Below, in pieces: positions 1-9,039 of a stretch of 64,000 bases of DNA. The position numbers and the translations under genes are program-made. How positions within the stretch are numbered: the first letter of the stretch is position 1; every line of letters begins with the position of its first letter. The stretch is from CAWFKW01 sp963816535 (GTDB lineage Bacteria; Bacteroidota; Ignavibacteria; Tepidaquicellales; OLB5), in assembly GCA_963816535.1 (NCBI GenBank), contig CAWFKW010000003.1, forward strand, positions 434,001-498,000, read 5' to 3'. The notes under the pieces were generated by a model. That model made no database searches. It saw only the letters and a list, made by a program, of their open reading frames with translations, and was not told the DNA's origin.

Positions 1-1960
1 TTTTCCATTAGGAGCCTGTCAAACAGTCTTATATCCATCCAAAGGCTGACATTTATACCGAACCCTACGCCCGGCTGTCCAAATCGAATTATATATTTAC
101 CCGACTCGATCGTTCCTCCGCCTTTAACCGCATTTGTTGTATTTATGTTAAAAGTCACCCATCCCCTCCTCACACCCCTGAGCATTACATTCTGATAATC
201 TTCATCGTTTACGGCAAGGAAGTAACCTGTAATATCGATCTGGTCTTTGCACTGAAGAAAAACAGAAGGAAGAAACACTCTTTCTTTAACAGAACCGTCA
301 TACTTGTACTTTATGTATGCTGTCATCGCAGGATTCACTTTTACAAAGAACCCTTTTTTGGGATAAAAAAACAACGTGTTATCTGTTATAAGCTGCCTGT
401 AATCAACGCTGTTTGCAAATCCAAGGTCCCTTCTCTCTTCAGGCGGCGAATCATAATAAATCAGATCGGAATACCACGAGCGCCCCTGTCTCTGGAGCAT
501 AAGTTCTCCGCCAAATCCGCTGAACTTCTCACCGTTAAAGGTCAGGTCGTGCTGTCCGCCGCCTATTGAGGCCGAATCAACATATAACAAGGTGTCGTTT
601 ATTTCCTTTGTATTGTAGCTAGCAACCTGCCAGTTAAAATAATACGAGCTGAGGAAGTTAAGCGAGCCGTCAAACGCAAGAACCCTGTTATATCCCTTCT
701 TTACCTCGCGGTCTGTAGCCATTAAGCCAAGATGAATCCCCTTTCAGGCTTTTTCGCAAGCGAAGAACGTTAGAAAAAGATTCGAGGCTGTCAAATAAAG
801 CAAAGTGGCTTCCGTAATCATATGGAAGTATGAACTGCGTTTTCTTATCGTATGCCCCAATATAACCTACGTCAAGTCCTCCAATTTTCCCAAGCAGCTT
901 AGCCGCAAACAGAGGTTTATTGATCATGCGTGTGTAAGCGATGTTAATGTAAGTGGTAAAGAAATCATTCCCTTCCAGAAAGAACGGCCGTTTTTCAGTA
1001 TAGAACAGAGCCGAAGATGTATTAACGTCAACCTGCGCTGCATCTGACTCAACCTGGGAAAAGTCCGGGTTGTAAACAACCTCTCCTGAGAGATTTGACG
1101 TAAACCCGTATCTCATCCCGACTCCAAAATCTCCTTTAACTTTTTCATTTATGAAATTTGAATTCGGATCGTTAACATCTTCTTTATATCCGTTCTGGGA
1201 ACCGATAAAATAAGGAAGTATCTCAAGGTTTTTGCCGTTCTTTACGCCTTTTATCCCCTCCAGTATGCCCGCCTGCCCGAAGAATGACGGGTTATCGCGT
1301 GATATTACGGCCCATGACATCTGCGTCCTGTTCTCGCGGGGACGGGTTCTTATTATGTGAAGGCCCCATTCCTGATTTTCCCTGCTGGGGAAGCGGATGC
1401 TCTCTGAAAGGTATCGCCATTTCTACGATCCATTTATCTTTGTATATCTTCGCTTCCGACTTAAACACAAGGTCGTAGCTGTCATTCTCCGCTGTCGGGG
1501 TCCATGTGGCGTCGCCCTGAATGCCGTATGGGTTGCAGAATATTTCGTATCCTTTCTGGTTATTCCTGTATGTATCTATTATCACGCCTACATAATCATC
1601 GTTCCATATCTTATCCCTGTCGCAAATATTGGCACGTAACTTAGACATATCGTTCTCATAACATATAAATGCAAAATAAAGGTTATCATCGTCGTATGTA
1701 ACCAGAGCCTTCGTGTCCACTTCGCACTTTGTATTATCTCCCGGGTTGATCTCGGCAAAATTTTCGCATGATGCCGCATTTTGCCAAGCTTTCTCGTCAA
1801 GCTTGCCGTCAAGCACAATTTCAGAATTCCCGCACCTCGGAGCCGTAATTCTTGGATTGATGTTCCCGACAAACAAAGAATCTGTTTTCGCGCCTTCCTG
1901 AGCGAAAGCAGCGGAAATACATGCAAAAACCGTTACAAATACAATTAAGTACTTTATCAT
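1..1960 (-). pseudogene. DUF5916 / CBM9-like surface protein, two frameshifts, 3' end outside window
   Basis: The N-terminus has a signal peptide (residues 1-20, ending AFA) followed by a carbohydrate-binding family 9-like domain (from about residue 35, with EIVLDGKLDEKAWQNA), as in DUF5916 proteins of Bacteroidota. The reading frame is broken twice. Near 1400 the frame of 1292-1960 must shift so that PFRE continues as SIRFPSRENQEWGLHIIRT and then the 688-1320 frame. Near 730-740 it shifts again to give LGLMATDREVKKGYNRVLAF and runs open off the left edge. Each break is repaired by one base, and the downstream protein remains well conserved, so these may be assembly errors and not decay. DUF5916 proteins are predicted outer-membrane or surface proteins of unknown substrate. 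The divergent neighbour is a BamA-like gene, also frameshifted. Confidence 0.8.
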
Positions 1961-2176
1961 GTTATAAATGTTATGACCGGAATCTATTTATTTGGGTTTC
2001 AATAACAAGAAGGCGTTCTCATCTGAGATGTAAAATAACTAAAAAGGTTTACAATTATTATGAAAAAATACAGGCAAATTCAACTATTTAACGTACGAAG
2101 CATTTTCAAATCATAGGTTTTTTATGCCTTGAATGTGGAACTAAGCATGCTAATTTTTGAACATAAAACAAATTAA

Positions 2177-3972
2177 TTGGTTAAAACCTCCAAAATATTT
2201 TTCTTCGTTTTCTGCTTTATAATTGCGTACTTTTGTTTTTCTAATGACTCATTATATTCACAGCAAAAACCGGCTTTGGTTTCTGCTATCACTTTCTCCG
2301 GGAATGATTTCTTTTCGTCAAACCAGCTCCTGAACCTTGGAATATTAAAACCAAGCGTGGCCTATTCAAACGACCAGTTTGAGCTGGATATGAAGAACCT
2401 TATCTTAAACTACCAGCAGGAAGGATTCCTGGATTGCAGGGTCGAGAAAGTCGAAAAAGAATATAACTTTGACTCAAGCGCGATCTCTTTGCATATAAAA
2501 ATAAGCGAGGGACCAAAAATCCTTGTAGGGAAAATAGTTTTTGAAGGAAATAAGATCTTTAAATCAGGAATTCTTAGGAAAAGCATCTTTACAAAACCGG
2601 GCGAAGCGCTTGATACAAGGACCCTGAACCAGGATATTTCGCAAATCCTTAACATGTACGAATCGGAGGGTTACCCGTTTGTGACAGTTTCTGTGAAAGA
2701 TATTGAAAGATATACCGAGAAAGGCGCGGGAAAGCTGCGGGTAATAATAGATATCGGGGAAAATGAAAAAATAAGGATCGATAAAATTGTTGTGGAAGGA
2801 AACACGACAACGAGGGAAGACGTGATCACCCGTGAAATCAGGCTTGGTAAGGACAGGCAGGTAACCAGGGAGTCACTTACCGAAATAAAGCAGCGGCTTG
2901 AGAACCTGGGTTATTTTCAGACGGTCGACCAGCCGAAGATTCTCAAATACAAAGACTACACCGTATTGCTTATCAAAGTTACCGAAGGCGATACTAACAC
3001 GTTCGACGGAATTCTGGGATACGTACCCCCGGCTACAAACGAAGACGTTGGTTATGTTACCGGAATTGTGAACGTCTTGTCAGGAACCTGTTCGGCACAG
3101 GAAGAAGAATAGACGCCCGCTTCGACAAAGAAATTAGAACAACCCAGGAGCTTGAATTGAAATACGCCGAGCCCTGGGTACTGGGATACCCTGTCAACCT
3201 TGGAATAGGGTTCCTTCAGCGAATTGAGGATACAATTTTCGTAAAACGAACTTTAAATTTAACCGCTGAGACAATCATATCAAAGAATTTTACGCTGTCC
3301 GGTATAGCCGATATTGAGAGAGTTATTCCCACGCTTAACGGCGGACTTGCAGGGCTCTATTCCGTTTTCGACAGCAGGCTCATTTCAGGCGGACTTGAAA
3401 TTAAGTTCGACAGCAGAGACTATATTTATAATCCCGCAAGCGGAATTCTGTACAAGACAGGCTATACAATAGGCCAGAAGAAAGTTTACAATTACGCTTC
3501 ATTCATAGGGCAAAACGTGCCGCCAAATTTCACGGTGCAGAAATATACAGTCGACCTGGATTTTTATCATTCATTTTTCAGGAGGCAGAGCATTCTTGTA
3601 GGAATTCACGGCGGTGAAATTAAGTCGCCCGACCTTGAAAATGCAGATTACTTTCGCTTTGGCGGGAACAATGACGTGCGCGGCTACAGGGATAACCAGT
3701 TCCTCGCCTCTCAGATAATATGGAGCAACCTTGAATTCCGTTATTCGCTGACAAGAAAAACTTTTGCATCGGCATTTTTTGACATCGGATATTATAAAAG
3801 GCCGCAGGATAACTTAACTCTAACACCATTGGAGCAGGCCCTGATATACGGCTACGGGATCGGCGTTCGTGTTGAAACAGGGCTGGGTATTTTTGGGGTC
3901 AGTTACGCTTTGGGAAGAGGCGATTCATTCCTTGAAGGCAAAGTGCATTTCGGAATAATAAACGATTTTTAA
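2177..3972 (+). pseudogene. BamA/Omp85-family outer-membrane assembly protein, one frameshift
   Basis: Two frames make one protein of about 598 residues. The first (2177-3112) has an N-terminal membrane segment and about three POTRA-type repeats (for example KILVGKIVFEGNKIF and IRIDKIVVEGNTTTREDVI). The second (ending 3972) is an Omp85 beta-barrel with the typical FRFGGNNDVRGYRDNQF segment. A missing base near 3079 separates them; reading on in the other frame gives VRNLFGTGRRIDARFDKEIR, which joins the halves exactly. The start is the TTG at 2177, because a stop codon lies immediately upstream; there is no good ribosome-binding site. Omp85 proteins insert or translocate proteins at the outer membrane. 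It has fewer POTRA domains than a full BamA, so it may be an accessory paralogue. A second, one-POTRA member lies at 29632-31068. Confidence 0.8.
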
Positions 3973-3973
3973 A

Positions 3974-5417
3974 TTAATAGATTATTATCCTGTAATCAAT
4001 TCCGCCATCCTTTAATATTGACTTTCCATATTTACATTCTCCGCACCTTTCACGCATACAGTAGAAATTATACAGATGGATAGCCCCCTGTTCAAGGGCC
4101 GGGGCGTTTATTTTGACCCCTTTCTGATCGAGCAGCTGCTCCGACATTATGTTCAGAACGGAGTTGGCAGGGCGAATCCTTAATTCATCATACATAGCTG
4201 TAACATTACGATTTATTTCATCGTCGGAAAATTCAACCGAATAAAGATAAACCAGCGGAACAACTACGTTAACAATTATATCGTTGATCCTTTCTTTGCC
4301 CAAAAGACGGTACGGTTTTTTTGTCTTCCTGCCAAAGTTGTAGTGTTCTGACCAGTAGCGGTCATAGTTCGGGGCAAACAGGTCCGATAAATTTCTGTAA
4401 CAATCCTTAACGCTGAACTTTGAGACTTTGAACTGCAAAATTATATTCCTGAACAGGCTAACCGATAATATCTTATTTATCAGCTGTGATCCATAAGCGA
4501 TCCTTATTGTCGGGAAATTTTGCGGCCTCATTCTGAAAAATTTCCATCCCGCCCCGATGAGTTTTTCCGACTGTATGGTAGTCTTTCCGCCCGCTCCAGA
4601 TAGCTTTAATTTCGGAGACGTAATTGTCTTTTATTCTCAGATCGAACAAAAGCCCCGAGCAGCCAAGAAGTAACGCCTGGATGTCTGTCAGCCGGTTGCC
4701 TGAACTTCTGTTGAACGCGTTTAGCTTCAGGCTTTGCGCCAGCTTCAGCATCTCCTCCTTATTCTTTGAGTATCCCAGAGCTTCAAATACAAATTCGTAC
4801 AGAAGCTGGTTCCAGTATTCGCTTTTCTTCAGATCTGAAATGTGCGGAGCATTGCCTGAAAGTGAGCGCCAATTTCCCTCAGCCTTTCTTTAAGCCTGTT
4901 TGATTTCATCTTCAGCCTATCCACAGAGAGCCTTTTCAGAAATGTTCTCATTTCACTATCGGTAATAGCTGAATTAAGACCGTAACACGGCAGCCGGAAT
5001 TTTCCGGAAGGAGCGTTAATTATTTCCTGCCATATTTCGTGAATTGAACGGTTTAGAAAATCTGAGAGAATAATTGTAGGAAGGTCCCTTTTTTTTCGAA
5101 GTTCGGGTTTACGTTCTGAGCCGTCCGCCCAAAGCGTCACCTGCAGAATTACAGAATTATATGCGCTATCCTTTTTATGCAAGTGCTCGTGCCAGCCTTT
5201 AAGATCCCTGTGTATCTCGATGTCCCCCGAGATAGGTTTCGTCTCCAATCCGGATCAAAGCGTTCTTAAAATCTGGCCCTGAATCTGAATTGCATGTTCC
5301 GATATTGAGTATTTTGACTGGCTCGCCGTCGGTAGTCCTAATGCCGTTACAGAATTCATCCGCTGATTCCCAAATTCTGCATATAAAACTCTCGTTAATG
5401 TTGAGAGTATTCTTCAT
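3974..5417 (-). pseudogene. DUF2851 family protein, three frameshifts
   Basis: Four open pieces in different frames (5199-5417, 4829-5248, 4473-4751 and 3974-4531) read as one DUF2851 protein. The family signature is split over the first joint near 5235: SGPDFKNALIRIGDETYLG continues as GDIEIHRDLKGWHEHLHKKD. A second joint near 4835 gives DLKKSEYWNQLLYEFVFEALG, and a third near 4545 gives FRMRPQNFPTIRIAYGSQL. The C-terminus contains the conserved KERINDIIVNVVVPL segment and a Cys-rich patch (CMRERCGEC). DUF2851 proteins are common in Bacteroidota and have no established function. A good promoter motif lies upstream at 5465-5495. All three breaks are restorable by one or two bases, so sequencing error is as likely as pseudogenisation. 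Confidence 0.8.
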
Positions 5418-5464
5418 GACCGCATCCCTTTAAAAGGGCCCCATAAATGATACATCTGAATAGA

Positions 5465-5495
5465 CAAAAATATGTTACAAATTCAGAACAAACAA
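5465..5495 (-). promoter_or_regulatory. Bacteroidota-type promoter for the DUF2851 gene
   Basis: On the minus strand TTG is followed by exactly 20 bases and then TATTTTTG, matching TTG-N20-TAnnTTTG. It lies about 50 bases upstream of the start codon at 5417. The same spacing occurs upstream of rpmE and the STAS gene. The consensus is known from Bacteroides and Flavobacterium; its use here is inferred. Confidence 0.55.
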
Positions 5496-5557
5496 GGATA
5501 GTATAAGTGAATTTCATTGTACATAGGCTGGCAATTAATTAATTTTATAAAGAACCA

Positions 5558-6526
5558 ATGAAAAAAATCCAATTCATCGACCTATTCTGCGGGATTGGGG
5601 GCTTTAGAATCGCAATGGACCGGGCCTGCAGTGAAATCGGACTTATGCCTGAATGTGTTTTCTCTTCAGACATTGATCCTTTTTGCCGGCAGAGCTATGA
5701 AGCGAATTTCGGAGAAAAACCTTTTGGTGATATAACAAAGATCGATGAGAATGAAATACATGACCATGAAATACTGTTCGCCGGATTCCCCTGCCAGCCC
5801 TTTAGCATAATTGGGTCCAAGCTGGGGTTTGAAGATACCCGGGGAACGCTTTTTTTCCATATTGCACGGATTCTGAAAAGCAAGAAACCAAAGGCTTTTG
5901 TCTTGGAGAATGTGAAACAACTGACAAGGCATGATGAGGGCAGAACGCTTAATGTAATTCTGAAAACGCTTGAGGAGACAGGATACTATGCTCAATATGC
6001 GGTCTTGAACGCTCTTGACTTCGGGCTGCCCCAAAAACGTGAAAGGGTAATGATAGTCGGCACGATTGACCCTATGCCCTTTTCCTATCCAGAGCCTGTC
6101 CGGCCTTACAAACCTCTTTCGGCCATACTGGAAAAAAGAGTTGACAGGAAATATTATGCATCAGATTACATAAGAGCTAAGAGAAAGCAAAAACACATAT
6201 CCGCTTATGATCCCTCAATTTGGCATGAAAACAAATCCGGAAACATTAGCTCTTACCCCTACTCGTGCGCTCTTCGCGCCGGCGCATCATATAACTATCT
6301 GCTTGTAAACGGCCAAAGGCGCCTGACTCCCAGAGAAATGTTCCGCCTGCAGGGTTTTCCTGACACATACAATATTATTGATAATGAAGCCGAGTCGCGC
6401 AAACAGGCAGGCAACGCCGTACCCGTAAATATGGCAAAAGCGGTTATTCTGAAATTACTGCCTTATGTTGCTTCTTCCCGGGATATGCTCTCAGCGTCTG
6501 AGAAATACGAAAAGAATTATGGCTGA
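5558..6526 (+). CDS. DNA (cytosine-5) methyltransferase
   Basis: This 322-residue protein transfers a methyl group from S-adenosylmethionine to C5 of cytosine in DNA. The C5-methyltransferase motifs occur in order: motif I FIDLFCGIGGF (residues 6-16), motif IV FPCQPFS with catalytic Cys79, motif VI ENV (117-119), motif VIII QKRERV (159-164), the target-recognition region, motif IX RLTPREMFRLQGFPD and motif X GNAVPVNMAKAV. The protein therefore looks intact. The last eight bases overlap the vsr start, so the two genes are probably translationally coupled. No restriction endonuclease gene is adjacent. A partner Vsr suggests a Dcm-like role in which deamination of 5-methylcytosine must be repaired. 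The target sequence cannot be read from the protein. Solitary phage-like or horizontally acquired origin is possible. Confidence 0.95.
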   Translation: MKKIQFIDLFCGIGGFRIAMDRACSEIGLMPECVFSSDIDPFCRQSYEANFGEKPFGDITKIDENEIHDHEILFAGFPCQPFSIIGSKLGFEDTRGTLFFHIARILKSKKPKAFVLENVKQLTRHDEGRTLNVILKTLEETGYYAQYAVLNALDFGLPQKRERVMIVGTIDPMPFSYPEPVRPYKPLSAILEKRVDRKYYASDYIRAKRKQKHISAYDPSIWHENKSGNISSYPYSCALRAGASYNYLLVNGQRRLTPREMFRLQGFPDTYNIIDNEAESRKQAGNAVPVNMAKAVILKLLPYVASSRDMLSASEKYEKNYG

Positions 6527-6971
6527 TACTTTCACCAAAGAAAAGCGCAGCGAAATAATGCGCAGGGTAAGAAAAGACCGGAACAGGTCGACTGAACTGA
6601 GGCTGATCCATTTCTTTAGAGCAAATAAAATAAGAGGCTGGCGCAGGAATTCCAGACTGTTCGGAAAACCCGATTTTGTTTTTCCAAAGAACAGAATTGC
6701 AATTTTCGCTGATGGCTGTTTCTGGCACGGCCACAACTGCCGCAACACAAAGCCCGAAGATAACAGGAATTACTGGAGAGCGAAGATAAAACGTAATAAA
6801 AAAAGAGACAAGGATGTGTCTTCCCATTTGAAGAAAGAAGGATGGAAAGTCATGAGATTCTGGGAATGCGAGTTGAAAGATGAACGGTATTTAAAAAAGT
6901 CTCTTAAGGTTCTTATCGGTCTATACTTATTGCTTCCTCTCCTCCATCAACCTGTTAATTTCATCTCTTGA
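6519..6971 (+). CDS. vsr: Very short patch repair (Vsr) DNA mismatch endonuclease
   Basis: Vsr nicks DNA next to T:G mismatches left by deamination of 5-methylcytosine. The protein has 150 residues when started at 6519, which overlaps the methyltransferase stop (ATGGCTGA); an upstream ATG at 6465 lies inside the methyltransferase and adds non-family residues. Family motifs are visible: KRSEIMRRVRKDRNRSTELR (9-28), KPDFVFP with Asp52, ADGCFWHGHNC (64-74, including His70, His72 and Cys74), and GWKVMRFWECEL (108-119). The usual core ends near residue 130; the last 20 residues (LYLLLPLLHQ...) are hydrophobic and encoded by DNA that overlaps the convergent pyrF 3' end by 45 bases. That tail looks like read-through into the neighbour after loss of an earlier stop. 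Confidence 0.93.
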   Translation: MADTFTKEKRSEIMRRVRKDRNRSTELRLIHFFRANKIRGWRRNSRLFGKPDFVFPKNRIAIFADGCFWHGHNCRNTKPEDNRNYWRAKIKRNKKRDKDVSSHLKKEGWKVMRFWECELKDERYLKKSLKVLIGLYLLLPLLHQPVNFIS

Positions 6972-7748
6972 TTGCCGCGCTTTTTCTCTTACGGCGTCAA
7001 ACAGCTCCTTTTCATTTTCAGATTTCGGCGCGCAATATATAATAGAACGGCTTTGATTGATCAGGAACAGGTCGTGGTTAAGCGCCGCAATTGTTCTGTC
7101 CAGAGAGTTTTTCTGCGCCCCTATTCCCGGAACAAGAATTGGCGTTTCTGAGTATTTCTTCGTTATTTTCGCGAGCTCCCTGTCATGATTAGCCCCTATT
7201 ACAAATCCGATCTTATGATCGTTCCACCCGTAAGCCTTCTCAATAACAACTTCAAATAACTGCCTTTGCCCGACTTTCTGGAACTGGAAATCATTTGCGC
7301 CAAAGTTAGAGGTCAGCGCAAGCAGGAAAACAAACTTGTTCTTTCTTCTTATGAACGGCCTTACCGAATCTGCGCCCATATATGGCTGCACGGTTATTGA
7401 ATCGAAACCGAGCTCATCTAAGAACGCCTGCGCGTATAATTCGGACGTATTTTCAATATCGCCGCGTTTGGCGTCCGCTATAGTAACCAATTCTTCTGGG
7501 ATATTTTCCAGCGCCGCGCGCATTGTCGTCCATCCCAGCTCGCCGTCCCGCTCATAGAATGCGGTGTTGAGTTTGTATCCGCAAACAAGGTCCTTAGTAG
7601 CCTCAATTATTATCCGGTTAAACTCTCCCGGCGGGTTTGCCGAAGTTTGAAGAAATTTAGGGACCTGCGTTTTATCAGTGTCCAGCCCGACCATTAGATG
7701 CGAGTTAGTTTCCCTGAAAACCTTTTTAAGCTTTTTTGTAAAGTGCAA
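6927..7748 (-). CDS. pyrF: Orotidine 5'-phosphate decarboxylase
   Basis: This enzyme makes UMP from orotidine monophosphate, the last step of de novo pyrimidine synthesis in the cytoplasm. The 273-residue protein is of the longer type-2 form. The substrate-phosphate region GLDTD is at residues 21-25 and the catalytic DAKRGDI block at 92-98, with GFDSITVQPYMGADS after it and LVPGIGAQ near the C-terminus. The gene stands alone among pyrimidine genes here: the convergent vsr overlaps its 3' end by 45 bases, and rodA lies 61 bases downstream of its start in the same orientation. A run of five heptamer repeats (7777-7811) separates it from rodA. No pyrimidine-specific regulator site was seen. Confidence 0.95.
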   Translation of the reverse strand: MHFTKKLKKVFRETNSHLMVGLDTDKTQVPKFLQTSANPPGEFNRIIIEATKDLVCGYKLNTAFYERDGELGWTTMRAALENIPEELVTIADAKRGDIENTSELYAQAFLDELGFDSITVQPYMGADSVRPFIRRKNKFVFLLALTSNFGANDFQFQKVGQRQLFEVVIEKAYGWNDHKIGFVIGANHDRELAKITKKYSETPILVPGIGAQKNSLDRTIAALNHDLFLINQSRSIIYCAPKSENEKELFDAVREKARQSRDEINRLMEERKQ

Positions 7749-7776
7749 TTCTATTTCAATTAGTAGTTAGCGATAA

Positions 7777-7811
7777 CCAATCTGCAATCTGTAATCTGTA
7801 ATCTGAAATCT
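7777..7811. repeat. Five tandem NNAATCT heptamers touching the rodA stop
   Basis: Five consecutive seven-base units read CCAATCT, GCAATCT, GTAATCT, GTAATCT and GAAATCT on the plus strand. The array ends within the rodA stop codon (7810-7812). Similar arrays lie at 17857-17891 (beside another stop) and, reversed, at 31725-31759 inside rsmE. Confidence 0.85.
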
Positions 7812-9039
7812 AAACATATTCTTTCCTGTTTCTGTACGCATTCATTATTACGCCGAGCATGATCATATCTGAGATCAAAAAAGTGACTCCATAGCTCATA
7901 AAGGGCAAAGGAATCCCTATAACAGGCATGATTCCCATGGTCATTCCCATATTTACAAGCATATGGAACGAAAGGATCGTAGCAAACCCTATACAGCAAA
8001 TACTAAGGAACTTATTTTTACAGTTATAGGCAATAGTAATGGTCTGCCATATCAAAATGACAAACAACACTACAACGACCATAGATCCCGCAAATCCAAA
8101 TTCCTCGCCTACCATACAAAATATAAAATCGGTCCATTGTTCAGGAATGTATTTAAGCTGAGTCTGAGTGCCCTGTAAAAATCCTTTTCCCCAAAGGCCG
8201 CCTGAACCGATAGCTATCTTTGACTGGATAACGTTGTATCCTGAACCAAGCGCGTCCGCTTCGGGATTGAACATTGCAGCGATACGTTTCTGCTGGTACG
8301 GCTGAAGCTTGTTGTATACAAGGTTTACCGAAAGCCCCGAAATGATAACAGAAGTAAATATCAGCGTTGATATGAAGAGGTTCTTTCTGAATGTTAAAAG
8401 TGCGATCAAAGTGAGCCCCATAGCGGCCACAAAATACCACGTCCCAAGGAACGCGCATATCGCCGCAGCGGCAGGCGCAACAAAAATAAAGAGGATAAAA
8501 TTCGGCATACCCGCCCAATAGAGCACAGGCAACAGCACAACAAGAAAGACAAGCGACGTACCAAGATCAGGCTGAAGCATTATCAGAGCTACCGGGAACA
8601 TACCTATACCTACAGCCCAGAAAAAGTCTTTCGGATTTGTGACATCGGTATCTTTTTGCCGGTTTGAAAGGAACGAAGCCAGCGCCAGCACTACGGCAAC
8701 TTTGGCAAATTCTGAAGGCTGAAACCCGAAACCCGCAATGTGGAACCAGCTTGTTTGCCCCTTAGTTCTTCTGCCGATAACCAAAACAATTACCAGCAGT
8801 AAAATTATCATGCCGTAAAATAGAAAAGCTGAACTGGAAATATATTTAGGAGGAAGGAACGAAATTACAATTGCCATAAGCAGGCCCGCACAGCCTGCAA
8901 TAAGCTGCTTTTCAAAATTTCCCGTCATTTGATCCGTACCGTAAGTGGCGCTGTATATGGCAAGCAAGCCGATGGCCAATAATCCAAGAGCGGAAAACAG
9001 CACAAAAAAATTAAACCTCTCGAATAATTTCTTTTCCAT
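7810..9039 (-). CDS. rodA: Rod-shape SEDS peptidoglycan polymerase RodA
   Basis: RodA polymerises lipid II into glycan strands in the inner membrane, working with its cognate transpeptidase PBP2 in the elongasome. The 409-residue protein is strongly hydrophobic, with about ten predicted membrane segments. SEDS-family landmarks are visible: GRRTKGQTSWFHIAGFGFQP, QPDLGTS, the extracellular-loop segment EQWTDFIFCMVGEEFG, and the C-terminal PLPFMSYG. The stop of mrdA and the start of rodA overlap by one base (TAATG), so translation is probably coupled. It is the last gene of the mreBCD-mrdA-rodA operon. A heptamer repeat array abuts the stop codon. Confidence 0.96.
   Translation of the reverse strand: MEKKLFERFNFFVLFSALGLLAIGLLAIYSATYGTDQMTGNFEKQLIAGCAGLLMAIVISFLPPKYISSSAFLFYGMIILLLVIVLVIGRRTKGQTSWFHIAGFGFQPSEFAKVAVVLALASFLSNRQKDTDVTNPKDFFWAVGIGMFPVALIMLQPDLGTSLVFLVVLLPVLYWAGMPNFILFIFVAPAAAAICAFLGTWYFVAAMGLTLIALLTFRKNLFISTLIFTSVIISGLSVNLVYNKLQPYQQKRIAAMFNPEADALGSGYNVIQSKIAIGSGGLWGKGFLQGTQTQLKYIPEQWTDFIFCMVGEEFGFAGSMVVVVLFVILIWQTITIAYNCKNKFLSICCIGFATILSFHMLVNMGMTMGIMPVIGIPLPFMSYGVTFLISDMIMLGVIMNAYRNRKEYV

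Noticed and set aside
4624..4893. Plus-strand frame across the DUF2851 gene
   Set aside because: Antisense of a conserved coding region that is only broken by frameshifts.
5558..6971. Complete restriction-modification system
   Set aside because: The second gene is a Vsr repair nuclease, not a restriction enzyme, and no other nuclease gene lies nearby.
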